Origin: Tolypocladium sp. Sup5 PDA-1
Lineage: Eukaryota > Ascomycota > Sordariomycetes > Hypocreales > Ophiocordycipitaceae
Assembly (NCBI GenBank): GCA_000750105.3
Contig: JPHH03000021.1
Span: 124,001-188,000, forward strand
Length of the DNA: 64,000 bases
Direction: 5' to 3'
Made by a program: the position numbers and the translations under genes. The notes under the pieces were generated by a model. It did no database searches. It saw only the letters and a list, made by a program, of their open reading frames with translations, and had not been told where the DNA came from. Positions 1 to 10,715 of the stretch are shown piece after piece (the stretch's first letter is position 1; each line of letters opens with the position of its first letter).

Positions 1-1336
1 ACTCCGTCATCAAGAACGTCATCCGAATCGCGAACCCCGCGGCAGTCATGTCGGGTATCCTGGACATTTTCCTGGCCCAGCCGTTTGGAACCCGGTCGTT
101 GATGCAGCGAATTTTCTCGCTGACGTTGAACGACGGCATCAAGAGCTTCCAACGGTCAATCGACACCCTGACGGGCAAGATTGGAGATGCCGTCTTCACG
201 GAGAAGCTGCAGAAATACACGAATGCGGAGGAGGACATCAAGGTGGCCATTCGCGAGGAGGCCGAGAGCGAGGACATTGACCTCATCGTGGCAATTCTAC
301 GGTCCGACATGCTCGAGCCGGAGTTGTCGGGAGAGCAGATCCAGCGGCTGTTCAATGCATACGTTGCATTCAACAACGCGGTCGAGAACATTGACGAGGA
401 GCTGAAGCAGGGGGCGCAGCTCTTCTCGTACCTGAAGCAGCTTCTGAAGCTTTGCACCAGGCAGCGCGACAAGGCCATGATGCTGGGCCTGATCGAGGAG
501 CCCGTCACGCTGCAGCTCTTCCGTGACCTGTTCACGATTTTCTACGAGCCGCTGGTGAGGGTGTACAAGTCGGCAAACGTCTACAACAGCGTCACTGATT
601 TCGCAGTGTTTATCGATGACATGATTCAGGTACGTCGTGGTTGAAGCAACTCGGACGGTGGGCAGTGACAACTAACATTGGATGACAGGTCGTCGACAAA
701 TGCAGAGAGCAGGATGCTTCGGCAGATCCTAACCAGACGGTTCAGGCGTTCATCGACCTATGCCAGCGACACGAGCACAACTTCTACAAGTTTGTGCACG
801 AGGTGCACACTCACGACAACGGACTCTTCACTCAACTCATGGGGTGGATTGAAGGGATCCTGGAGTTCCTCCGCAAGGGACCGACGAACGGGACGCTCAA
901 CGTCAATGCGCTGTTTGAAGGAGGCGTCGCCGGAGGCATGTTGAAGAAGGACGTGGCGATTGGGGAGATCAATTCTCTTATTGCGTGGCAGGAGGCGCGC
1001 AAGAAGTGGCACAACGACAAGACGCGGCAGAAGATGGCCGCCGAGGGACAGCCAGGAGGCAGTATCGGGGCAATTGGCGTGGGCTTTAGCTCTTCCGATT
1101 TCGGCTTGGATGTCCAGGACCTCCAGGACATGACGTACGACGACGGCTCCGAATCAGAAGAGGAGGCCGAGCAGGAAGACGAGCTGGACCCGATAGAGGC
1201 CGAACGGCGGAGGCGGTCCAAGCAGCAGGATCGACTTCGACGGTCGGCGGGAGAGCCGGTGAAGCCGCCGGTCTCCGAGGTTCACCACTTGAAAGATAAC
1301 TTCTTGGTAATGTTGCGAGAGGTTTTGGCAGACTAG
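1..1336 (+). CDS. PX-associated domain protein (C-terminal part, 5' end outside window)
   Basis: The frame is open from base 3 into the window edge, so this is the 3' part of a longer gene. Exon one runs to 629 and is joined to 689-1336 across a 59-nt GT..AG intron in phase 0. The visible protein is mostly helical, with a block around LKLCTRQRDKAMMLGLIEEP and HTHDNGLFTQLMGWIEGILEF, which I recognise as the PX-associated region (DUF3818 type) of fungal PX proteins related to yeast YPR097W/Lec1. Family knowledge places these at membrane contact or lipid-handling sites. The PX phosphoinositide-binding domain itself would lie upstream of the window and is not seen. The C-terminus has an acidic stretch (SEEEAEQEDELD) and then a basic RRRRSKQQDRLRR patch. 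Family assignment is fairly sure; function is inferred. Confidence 0.8.
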
Positions 1337-2100
1337 AGGGGGGGGCTTTGCGATATCCCTGGGGAGCGTTGTTGAAGTTGCATGTTAGATGCGCAGGATG
1401 GCGCCTAGTAGAGAGCGGCAGCGGCAGGTCCGACGACGGGGGTTGGTTACTTCGTAGTTAGAGGGCATTGGCATGAGAGGTGTAATTGAGAGAGATGAGG
1501 CGGTATCCGAGGATCGCTTAGCACTCCGCGGCTCTAACATCAACGTGAGGAGAGGGCCTTGGTGTCGAGCCTCGGGCAGTCTAGGACGCCCGTCGCCCGC
1601 TCTTCAGCAATAGCAGGCCCCAGATTGGCGTAGTGGGGCGGCGTCATTGAGAGCCGGGACTGACTTGTCTGCCATGTGATCCGCTGAGGCTCCCGGCCGA
1701 GGACGCTGCCAACGACGAGACGGGATGCAACTGATGGAAGTAAATAAAAGAGAGGAAAGAGCTTGTTTGATACCTAGGGAGAAATATGCGCTGTCACTCA
1801 CCCAAACCCCTTTTTAAACGCCCGCAGAGCCTCATTCACGTTTCTTGGGGGTTGCACACGCAGTGCGTGCACTTTATTAGGCTATTGCATGGTCGAGGGC
1901 TGCTAATAGCCAAGCGCTGATTGGCTGGATGAACCGAGGAGCCGAGCAACTCTCGTCCCGACAGAGGCTCTGCCAGCGCGAGCGCAAAGAAACGTACCCG
2001 GACTTCCTAGACCACCACCCGCATCATCATCACCATCCACCCATTCGCCGAGCTCAACGCCATCGCGGATGCAGCTTGGTGAGCGCGACTCTTGCTGACG
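1337..2100. other. Intergenic region between the PX-associated gene and sdh1
   Basis: This is the 3' flank of the PX-associated gene and the 5' flank of the succinate dehydrogenase gene. No conserved open frame was found on either strand. The stretch just before the ATG at 2101 is rich in CA and CAT triplets (2010-2045). I see no clear TATA box and nothing else I can name. Confidence 0.5.
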
Positions 2101-4365
2101 ATGGCTTCTTCCATGGCTTTGAGGAATCTGGCCTCTGGCTCTGCTGTGGGTCCTTGCGCTCCTCGTCCCTCCTGCTCCTGTCCCCGTCGCGTGGCGTACT
2201 GACCGAGCCCTCCCGCTGCAGTTTTCGCGGCTGGCGAGAAACCAGGCCAGGGCCTTTTCGACGACGCGACCGGCTGGTGAGTGCTCCCCGAGACGGCGCA
2301 GACGAGGACTCGCACTGACTGTGAGGCGGCTGCAGCTCGAGTTATCGCCAACGGCCCGCTGAGGGCAAAGGAGGCGTCGCCCTTCGTGAGCACCAAGTAC
2401 CCCGTCATCGTGCGTTCTGCCGCCGCCCCAATTGCCATGTCGCCCGACTGTTCCCAATTGACCGCCTCCTAGGACCACGAGTACGATGCCCTTGTCGTCG
2501 GCGCCGGCGGCGCCGGACTGCGCGCCGCTTTCGGTCTTGCCGAGGCTGGGTTCAACACGGCCTGCATCTCCAAGCTCTTCCCGACCCGAAGCCACACCGT
2601 CGCCGCTCAGGGTGGCATCAACGCTGCTCTGGGAAACATGCACGAGGACGACTGGCGATGGCACATGTACGACACCGTCAAGGGCTCCGACTGGCTGGGC
2701 GACCAGGATGCCATCCACTACATGACCCGCGAGGCCCCTGCGTCCATTGTCGAGCTGGAGCACTACGGCTGCCCGTTCTCCCGAACTGAGGACGGCAAGA
2801 TGTGAGCATCGACACCAATGGCCTTGCGCCTGCCGCAGCTGACAATTGATCTCGCACAGCTACCAACGAGCCTTTGGTGGTCAGTCGCAAAAGTACGGCA
2901 AGGGTGGCCAGGCCTACCGATGCTGCGCCGCTGCCGACCGAACCGGACACGCCCTCCTGCACACCCTCTACGGCCAGTCTCTCCGACACAACACCAACTA
3001 CTTCATCGAGTACTTTGCCCTGGACCTGATTATGCAGGACGGCGAGTGCCGCGGCGTCCTGGCGTACAACCAGGAGGACGGCACTCTGCACCGCTTCCTC
3101 GCCAACCATACCGTCCTGGCTACTGGTGGCTACGGCCGTGCCTACTTCAGCTGCACGTCTGCGCACACTTGCACTGGTGACGGCATGGCCATGGTTGCTC
3201 GTGCTGGCCTCCCCAACCAGGATCTCGAGTTCGTCCAGTTCCACCCTACCGGTATCTACGGTGCCGGCTGCCTGATCACCGAGGGTGCCCGTGGCGAGGG
3301 TGGCTACCTGCTGAACTCTGAGGGTGAGCGCTTCATGGAGCGATATGCCCCTACCGCCAAGGATCTTGCCTCTCGAGACGTCGTTTCCCGATCGATGACC
3401 ATGGAGATCCGCGACGGCCGTGGTGTCGGTGCTGAGAAGGACCACATCTACCTTCAGCTGAGCCACTTGCCCGCCGAGGTCCTCGCTGAGCGTCTGCCCG
3501 GTATCTCCGAGACCGCTGGCATTTTCGCTGGTGTCGACGTCCGAAAGCAGCCCATCCCCGTCCTGCCGACCGTCCACTACAACATGGGTGGCATCCCCAC
3601 CCGCTACACTGGTGAGGTCATCACTGTCGACGAGCAGGGCCAGGACAAGGTTGTTCCTGGCCTGTTCGCTTGCGGTGAGGCTGCTTGCGTGTCTGTCCAC
3701 GGCGCTAACCGTCTGGGCGCCAACTCTCTTCTGGATCTCGTCGTCTTCGGCCGTGCCGTTTCGCACACCATCCGCGACAACTTCACCCCCGGTACCCCGC
3801 TGAAGCCCGTTCCCGCCGACGCCGGTGCTGAGCACATTGAGGTTCTGGACAAGGTCCGAACCGCCGATGGCCCCAGGAGCACTGCTGAGATCCGCCTTGC
3901 CATGCAGAAGGCTATGCAGACGGATGTCAGCGTCTTCCGAACCCAGGAGAGCTTGGACGAGGGTGTCCGTAAGATGGTGGATATTGATAAGATGTACCAC
4001 GAGGTCGGCATGAAGGACCGCAGCATGATCTGGAACTCTGACCTGGTTGAGACCCTGGAGCTGCGGAACCTGCTGACTTGCGCGTAAGTTTTGACGTCCC
4101 TCCATGTGCGCTGTTTAGTGGCCGCTTGACTGACATGCATTTCAGCGTCCAAACCGCCACTTCCGCCGCCGCCCGAAAGGAGTCCCGTGGCGCTCACGCC
4201 CGCGAGGACTACCCCGACCGTGACGACCAGAACTGGATGAAGCACACGCTCAGCTTCCAGAAGACGCCGCACGAGAAGGTGGACCTGTCGTACCGCCGCG
4301 TCATCGCCACTACCCTGGACGAAGCCGAGTGCAAGCCGGTTCCTCCCTTCAAGCGTGTATATTAA
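2101..4365 (+). CDS. sdh1: Succinate dehydrogenase flavoprotein subunit, mitochondrial (complex II)
   Basis: Catalytic FAD subunit of complex II, oxidising succinate to fumarate on the matrix side of the inner membrane. Six exons give 648 residues: 2101-2145, 2222-2276, 2336-2409, 2473-2801, 2860-4083 and 4146-4365. The N-terminus is a mitochondrial presequence rich in Arg and Ser (SRLARNQARAFSTTRPAG). The dinucleotide-binding fold VVGAGGAGLRAA opens the enzyme, followed by the FAD-attachment segment TRSHTVAAQGGINAALGN, whose His normally carries FAD. Later come HPTGIYGAGCLITEGARGEG and the active-site Arg/His region, and HGANRLGANSLLDLVVFG near the C-terminal end of the FAD domain. The protein ends with a typical LDEAECKPVPPFKRVY tail. 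The first intron has a GTGGGT donor, and the short second and third exons are supported mainly by frame and by the expected presequence. Identity is certain; the first two splice junctions are less so. Confidence 0.96.
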
Positions 4366-5039
4366 ACGGGCGTCGACGAGTGGGGCGGACATGTGTCTGA
4401 ATTAAGGACGGGGAACAGCAAAACTAACTGGGTGCGTCTCCTTTGTTGTAAGACATGCGATATCCGGGAATGGTAGACGTGGTGAGGAGTCAACGGGGGG
4501 GGGGCGAAGCTGGTGGCATTTCTCGCAGTGAGGCTGAGGATGCGTGCCGATGTATTTGTCCTTGCGGGGGAAAGCTATGTAGCAAAGTGAAACATGTCAA
4601 ACGGCTGGCTTCCTTGGCGAGTGATCTGGGTACGATGTGCCTTAAAGATGAAGATGACAGAAGTGGCCCCCGGTAGGTATTCGGGTCATCTGTGACTTAA
4701 GCGTGTGCCGCCGTTGGCGATGTCGACTAGGTACGTACGGATGTACGGACTACGTGTAGTTTGCCTTTCAGGACCAACTCCAATTACACGTGGGCTAGCT
4801 GAAACAACACGCGGAATTGTCTCATGTGTCGGCATACTCCGTGGTTATTCAGGCTTGCCGAGGCGAAGACTCTAAGACTATATAGGTGAAACGATATATC
4901 CGCAACATATACGGACTACTTCGTATGTAAGGGCTATACGGGAATCCAATGCCAGCGGGTCCCATTCACTTCCTGGCCCAACAAACCTCTACCGGGCTTG
5001 CGGTCCGACTTCGTAACTCCCTCGCCTGTGTGCCCAAAA
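4366..5039. other. Convergent 3' flank with a small AT-rich island
   Basis: This region separates the sdh1 stop from the stop of the GRF zinc-finger gene on the other strand. It should hold both 3' untranslated regions. From about 4875 to 4945 the sequence becomes AT-rich, with TATATA and TATACGG words, unlike the GC-rich surroundings. No coding frame was found. Confidence 0.5.
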
Positions 5040-6341
5040 TCAGTTTTCCTCGTACATCTTCATGAGCTGGGCCTTGATGTTGGTCATCTGGCTGTTGTGG
5101 AACTTCTCCTTGTTCTCCAGCGCGGCGACGCGCTCCTGCAGGCGCGCGATCCTGTCGTCCTTGAGCTTGAGCGCGGCGCGGGTCGACTCCCGGCCCATGG
5201 CGAGGCCCCTGGTCTTGCGGTCCGACGTGGCGAGCAGCTCGTGGACGGTGCGGAGGACGGGGGCCTCGAGCTTCTGGCCGCGGAGGAGGGCCATGACCTC
5301 GTCGGTGACGTCGTGGGTGGCGTCTGGCGGGCTGCTCGAGGGTGTTACTTGGTGGTCGGCGGCGCGGCCTTTTGTGGCAGGGGTCTTTGCGGGGGTCGGG
5401 AGGCCGAGGGGGTGCGGCTCTTCAAAGCTGACCGCCTTTTGGCGCTTGGAGCCTGTGCTGGGGAAGAGCGTGCGGGCGACGGAGGGAGTCTGGAGACCCG
5501 TGGCGGCGTCGATGGTTGGGTCTGCCGCCGGGGTGGCAAAGGCGTTTGTGTGGCGCGTAGACCTCTCGGCGCTCTTGTCTGCAATGTCCGCCAGCTGCCG
5601 CTCGTCGTCGGAGCCCATGTCGCTGAACTCCTCGTCCTCGACGACGCATCGTTTCCTTTTGGAGGGCGATGGGCAGAGCGTCCCCATGCTTGCCTCCGCA
5701 GTTGCTGTTGCTGCTGCCGTGGATGTCGCCCCCGTTGTCTTGGCTTGGCTGCTGCTGGAAGTAGGGCTCGCTTCCTCGTCGTCGCCACCACTCTCGGGGC
5801 TGCAGATGGTTCTACCCGCTGAATCTGCGTTTCCCTCGCTGCGGCGCCTGCCCGGATGAACCAGGACGCCAAAGGACGTCAGGGGCCGCTGCGTAAAGGT
5901 CGGCGTCTTGGGTCGCGGTGGCAGCAGCTCCTCCTCGGTGCCGGCGGCGTCGGTAGCCGAGGGGAGCCCCGTCTCGCGGAGGACGGCGTCGTCTCGCCAG
6001 AGGAAGAAGTTGCAGAAGGGGTATGACTTGCAGGCCAGGAAGAACCTGCCAATGTTGGGGGTATTCTTTTTAACCTCGCGCAGGGCGGCTTTCTTGCGCG
6101 GCTCGCAGTTACCTGGGGACAGGCGTCATGTCAGCTTCCCTTGCACCGGGTCTCCGGGGCCGTTGGCCAAGGCGTTGGAGCCATTGGAGCCGAGGCGATG
6201 GATGGACTTACACCACCACTCGCCGCCCTGCCACAGGCCGTCGAGGCGTTTCTTGTCGGAGCGCGGCGGCGTCTCGGGCTCGGGTCGAGAATAGTCGTGC
6301 CTGCGGCGACGAGGTGTCCCCGGTGCCGCCGCCGTGGCCAT
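5040..6341 (-). CDS. GRF-type zinc finger protein with C-terminal coiled coil
   Basis: Two exons on the minus strand, 6341-6212 and 6112-5040, give about 400 residues. The intron has a GTAAGT donor. Across the splice site the protein reads WWCNCEPRKK and then NTPNIGRFFLACKS and CNFFLWRDD, which is the GRF zinc finger: spaced cysteines, the GRF core and the closing FFxW motif. GRF fingers bind single-stranded nucleic acid in topoisomerase 3, NEIL3 and APE2. Here the finger sits near the N-terminus (about residues 41-85) and no nuclease or topoisomerase domain follows. The middle is low-complexity and rich in Ser, Thr, Ala and Pro, with an NLS-like SKRKRC and an acidic patch. The last 60 residues (KLKDDRIARLQERVAALENK) look like a coiled coil. 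I infer a nuclear role in DNA or RNA transactions; the partner is unknown. Confidence 0.85.
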
Positions 6342-6732
6342 GAGTCTGTCGGGGGTACGCAGAGTTTAGGCTTGATTAGAGACGCTGATGACTGAGGAGG
6401 TTGAGATAGCGTGGTGGAGGAGGTGGAGGAGGCGGAGAGCAGTGGCGGGAGCGGCCGCTAACGCGCAAACGTGCAGCCCACTTTAGACCGTGCGGGGGGG
6501 CTGGAGAGACAAAACGCAGGGCTGCCGGGGTGCTGCGAGGAGGCTGGGGCTGAGCCGCTGAGGCGGGCTTGGCTTGGGGCTGAGAGGCGCCACGTTCCTG
6601 TAGCCGCCGAGCCCCAATGTGAAACTGGACATCATCTTTATCCTTCCATGTCCCCACGGGGCGGTTGGCCGTTGAGACATACTCTATCAGATGGCGTGGG
6701 AGCCGCTGCTGCCCTGTGCCGCTACCTACTCT

Positions 6733-6759
6733 TGCTGCTGCTGCTGCTGCTGCTGCTGC
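6733..6759. repeat. TGC trinucleotide microsatellite, nine copies
   Basis: Nine uninterrupted TGC units lie in non-coding DNA upstream of the GRF gene start. In one frame they would encode a cysteine run and in another a leucine run, which creates misleading open frames. Confidence 0.9.
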
Positions 6760-8897
6760 TTCCATCACCGCATCTGCACAGGCACAGACCCTACCGAGAG
6801 ACTCCTCGGCTCCACGAATCCACGTTCGACCTGCTTGAGCATTGAACCGCTGCCGTTCAAGACCCAGCCCACCCAGCAGGGCCAACAGGGTATCTTTGCA
6901 AGCGGACTCTTCAGTCTCTCGCCAGCCGACGTTGGCCGTGCCATTGACCACCGTCTCCGCAAGCACGGCCTTGGGCAGCTGGCTCAACGCTTGCCTGATG
7001 CTCCCACGGGTTCCCCAACGCACTTTTGTTGTCTGTGTCTCGGGTCCTTGGAGCAGCAGCTAACATGCTGCCAGCGCCGAGCCCCCACACATATCCATCC
7101 TGTACCGGATGGCTATACGCAAACTGCGATAGGCGACACTCGGCTGTGCGTTCGTGCGACCGCCATGCACGGACGAAGCTGGAACAGCCCTGGCACTTGT
7201 TGATGAATGCAAGCGGCCCTTTCCCGTGCTCCGTACGAATACCTCCTCCCAAGGCCTGTCGGGTCGAGTCACCAGACCTCTGCCCTGACAGCTCACATTG
7301 CATCAGCGGCTGTCCAACAATCGAGTTGCCTGAACAGGCAGATAAAGGTAGACAAGGTAGCCCGGGTCCGTGTTCCGTGGTCCTGCTTCGAGAAGCACGG
7401 ATACGTGGATGGGATCCAGGCCTTGGCTGGCGGATTGGCAGTGCTTGGCCGAACAGTTCGAGATACAATCACCACAAGGGTCCAATCGACGGTAGGCCCG
7501 CCAAGCCACTCATCTGGCCGGGATCTGCAGCTGTCATCCGAAACTGGCCGCCCCCGCGGGACAAACTCTGTTGGCTCAGGGAACGTGCATGCAAGTGCTT
7601 GCATGGCTCTCTATGTAGGCTTAACCCTCTTTCCTCTTTGGACCCTGCGCTGCACGATCACATCGTGGTCTGTTCGCAGATGACGCCCGGGGGCCCGCAT
7701 AACATCAATGCTTGGACAAAAAAAAAGAGAGAGCAGCGTCAGTATTATCTTACCTTCTTCTTGTCCTTGTCACTCGCATCTCGCCCAGTGCCTTGCCTTA
7801 TGAATCTGTGATCTTGGTTACACAACCCCCTTTCCTGCCCTCAAGCATCTCAGCCCCTTATCCAACTCATCTCGAGTTGGAGTTGGAGTTGCTGCTGGCC
7901 TTGGCATAGTGCCATAACTCAGACTTGACCTGTCACGAAGCCGCCAAAGCTACCGCCAGTTGATATATATAGCAGGCGCACTAAGGAGCATCTGCAGACG
8001 ATATACTACAACGTCTATTTTTCAGACCAGACCCCGCGGCGGTATATCAGCACGTAATTCGAGCTCTGACCATGGACGAGATGCTGTTCGCGACCACTGA
8101 ACCGTGTCCCATTCCCCCGCCCGGCAGGCAAGAATAGGAAGGCGAATAGTCTGCGACTTCGACGTTGCATCGTCTGCTCCATTTGGCGGCGACTTAAGTT
8201 AAGAAAGCGTCATAACTCACAACCACCACCGACCAACAACAACAATAACTAACCACCACCAACTAACAACGACAACGAACCACCAACGAACCACCAGGCG
8301 AGCTTCTGCTGAAGGGCCAAGAACTCGCGCCTTGCTCTGCCGACGATGTTCCTACCAAGCCCACAACGGCAGTGGTCCATGGTGATGCCAAGGCATACGG
8401 TAGACAACGCCGCCAAGTCGGCGTCGAGCTGTTGCTAGTAGCGAGAGAAGCAACAACGCGGAGTCAATAATCTTGTTTATTAACGATGGCCATAAGGGTC
8501 TATCCTTGCCGTTCCCGCCCGAGATGCTCCATGGCGGAGGAGAAGACAGGAACCATCTCACGGAGGTAGTGCCAGAACCGCCATCTAGTCACCGGACGAC
8601 ATCTTGGAGGTCCGAGCTAGAATCTATACAGAAGTTGCGAAGCCCGACTGGGATGCGGACCACGTACTTTTGTGTGCTTGGCACTCGCCGCCATCGCCGG
8701 GGGGCTTCAACGCCCTCTCGTTTGCTCCTCGCAGAGGTTATCGGGGCGAGGTGATGCCCTCGTACTCATCCTGGCAGAGCTGCCACTTTTGGAAGGTGGC
8801 GATGGTTGTCGAACACGGCGTCCCGTGGAGCCTGGGCCGAGGAAACGGGCTCTCAATCTACTCCATCTCGCCTCCGCTGATGGCCTCGTGTTCCGCA

Positions 8898-8908
8898 CAT
8901 AAATAAGG
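8898..8908 (+). promoter_or_regulatory. TATA-like element of the subtilase gene
   Basis: The sequence CATAAATAAGG lies about 170 bases before the ATG at 9074 in an otherwise GC-rich region. It is followed by a CT-rich stretch (8930-9010) typical of fungal transcription start regions. Position and context suggest the core promoter; this is inferred. Confidence 0.45.
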
Positions 8909-9073
8909 GCCCGTCGTCGCCGTTCATCTCGAGACTTTCTTCCCAATCACCACTCAACTCGGGCACTCCTCCTCAGTGCTCTTCTGCCCTCTCTGTCTCC
9001 AGTCTCCTGGTCTCCGGTCCTGAGCAACAGCACTTCATCCGCACTGCAAGCCGCTGCTAGCACAGCTCTCAAC

Positions 9074-10424
9074 ATGAAGCTATCCGCCCTTCTCTCGATC
9101 CTGCCCGCCGTTCTGGCCGTGCCCGCGGCCCCGGCCAGACGCGCTGAGCCTGCTCCCCTCCTGACGTCTGTTGGCCGCGCCGACCAGCTCGTCGCCAACA
9201 AGTATATTGTCAAGTTCAAGGATGGCATGTCCATTTCCTCCATCGACGAGGTGGTCAAGTCTCTCTCTCAGGCGGCTGACCACATCTACGATCTCGCCTT
9301 CCGTGGCTTCGCCGGCGAGCTGAGCGCCGACGAGGTCGTGACGCTTCGCGACCGCCCCGATGTCAGTAGCCCCTGTCCTGCTGCTAGAGTCCGACAGGCT
9401 ATCCCGCTAACACTTCCGTCGGCAGGTCGATTATATTGAACAGGACGCCATCGTCTCTAAAAGTGCCTACTCCAACGAATACGGGTTCCAGCCGCACGCT
9501 CCCTGGGCCCTCGACCGCATCTCCCACCGCCACGCCAACGTCAGCGCGGGCGACTACAAATACCACAACGTCGCCGGCGAGGGCGCCTGCGCCTACGTCA
9601 TCGACACTGGCGTCGACACTAATCACCCTGTACGTTGACCCCTTGACGCGAGTCCCCAACGCGACCACTTACACCGGGAGTGTTGCCGAGCCTAACCTCT
9701 AAACCAGGAGTTCGAGGGCCGAGCGGAAATGATCCGCAGTTTCGTCCCGGGCCTGACAAAGGACGGCGACGGGCACGGTACCCACTGTGCCGGGATCATC
9801 GGTTCCAAGACGTACGGCGTGGCCAAGTTGGTCAGGATCCTCGGTGTCAAGGTCCTCGACGATGATGGTAGGGGCTACACCTCTCGCATCATTGCCGCCA
9901 TGCAATTCGTCTTGAGGGACTTCCCGGTGCGCGATTGTCCCGCGGGGGCTGTCGCCAGCATGTCACTTGGCGGACCTAGATCTCAGGCGTTAAACGACGC
10001 GGCGGCGGCCATGATTCGGGGAGACGTCTTTCTTGCCGTCGCCGCCGGTAACGACAACCAGACCTGCTACGGCACATCTCCTGCCTCAGAGCCCACTGTC
10101 TGCACCGTCGGGGCCTCGAACATCGCCGACGAACGAGCCAGTTTCTCCAACCACGGCCCCCTCGTCGACATCTTCGCCCCCGGCGAAGGCATCATGTCCA
10201 CCTACCTGGACGGCACCACCAAACTTATGTCTGGCACCTCCATGGCTACCCCCCACATCGCCGGTCTCGCTGCCTATATTCTCTCTGTCGATGGCTACGA
10301 CCCTCCTCAGGTGCTCTGCAAAAAGCTCCAAGAGTACGCCACAGAGAACGAACTCAAGAACGTGCCCGAAGGCACCGCCAACCTCCTCGCCTTCAACGGC
10401 GCTCCCGAAGACGGTTCTTTATAA
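9074..10424 (+). CDS. Secreted subtilisin-like serine protease (proteinase K family, S8)
   Basis: Three exons, 9074-9361, 9426-9629 and 9708-10424, all joined in phase 0, give 402 residues. The product should be a secreted endopeptidase made as a pre-pro-enzyme. Residues 1 to about 17 are a signal peptide (MKLSALLSILPAVLAV). Residues around 40-110 are an inhibitor I9 propeptide (NKYIVKFKDG... VVTLRDRPD, then VDYIEQDAIV). The mature enzyme carries the triad: Asp156 in VIDTGVD, His187 in GHGTHCAGI and Ser342 in SGTSMATPHIAG. The oxyanion region is AAGNDNQ. Length and order match cuticle-degrading and proteinase K-like subtilases. All key residues are present and I see no break. A TATA-like box lies upstream. 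Such proteases are commonly induced on insect, nematode or plant protein; a role in host use is only inferred. Confidence 0.95.
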
Positions 10425-10715
10425 GAGCTTTCCTCGGAGGCTCCAAAGAGAACGTTTCTCGACGGGGCCCATGTTGGCCATCCCTTTCTCAAATAAGGTG
10501 TGCTTGGCTAGCAGAACGGACAGGGCCCTCGGGAAGAATACGCAAGCCCCCAAGCAGCGCTAGTGTCTATCATCACGTACAGGAGAGTACAAAGGTGGAT
10601 AAATCTTGTTCCCATAGCACGGTGCTGGACTTGAATAAGTGTTGTGGTATCTGAACTGCAAGTTCCACCGTGATCGGCTCGTGATATCAGCAAGAAGGAT
10701 CGCTTGAGTGAACTG

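Larger units (their letters stand above)
6342..9073. other. Long intergenic region upstream of the subtilase gene
   Basis: This is a divergent interval of 2.7 kb between the GRF gene and the protease. Many frames are open by chance because of GC richness, but none shows a domain, signal peptide or consistent splice structure. It contains a TGC triplet run (6733-6759) and a CA/CAA/ACC-rich stretch (8218-8298). The last 170 bases are the protease leader, with a TATA-like element. Confidence 0.5.

Noticed and set aside
1903..2763. 286-codon minus-strand open frame over the sdh1 5' region
   Set aside because: It covers the sdh1 presequence and first exons on the other strand; no family resemblance or start context.
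2678..4105. 475-codon open frame antisense to sdh1
   Set aside because: It overlaps the clearly coding sdh1 exons and reflects third-position GC bias; the peptide is a shadow without a domain.
7026..7811. 261-codon plus-strand open frame in the gap before the subtilase
   Set aside because: No domain, signal peptide or splice support; composition is as for random GC-rich DNA.
10425..10715. Possible C-terminal extension of the FAD oxidase into 10508-10715 in the alternative frame
   Set aside because: The frame ending at 10716 carries the BBE motif and the usual GGFKL end; the other frame arises by reading through an intron.
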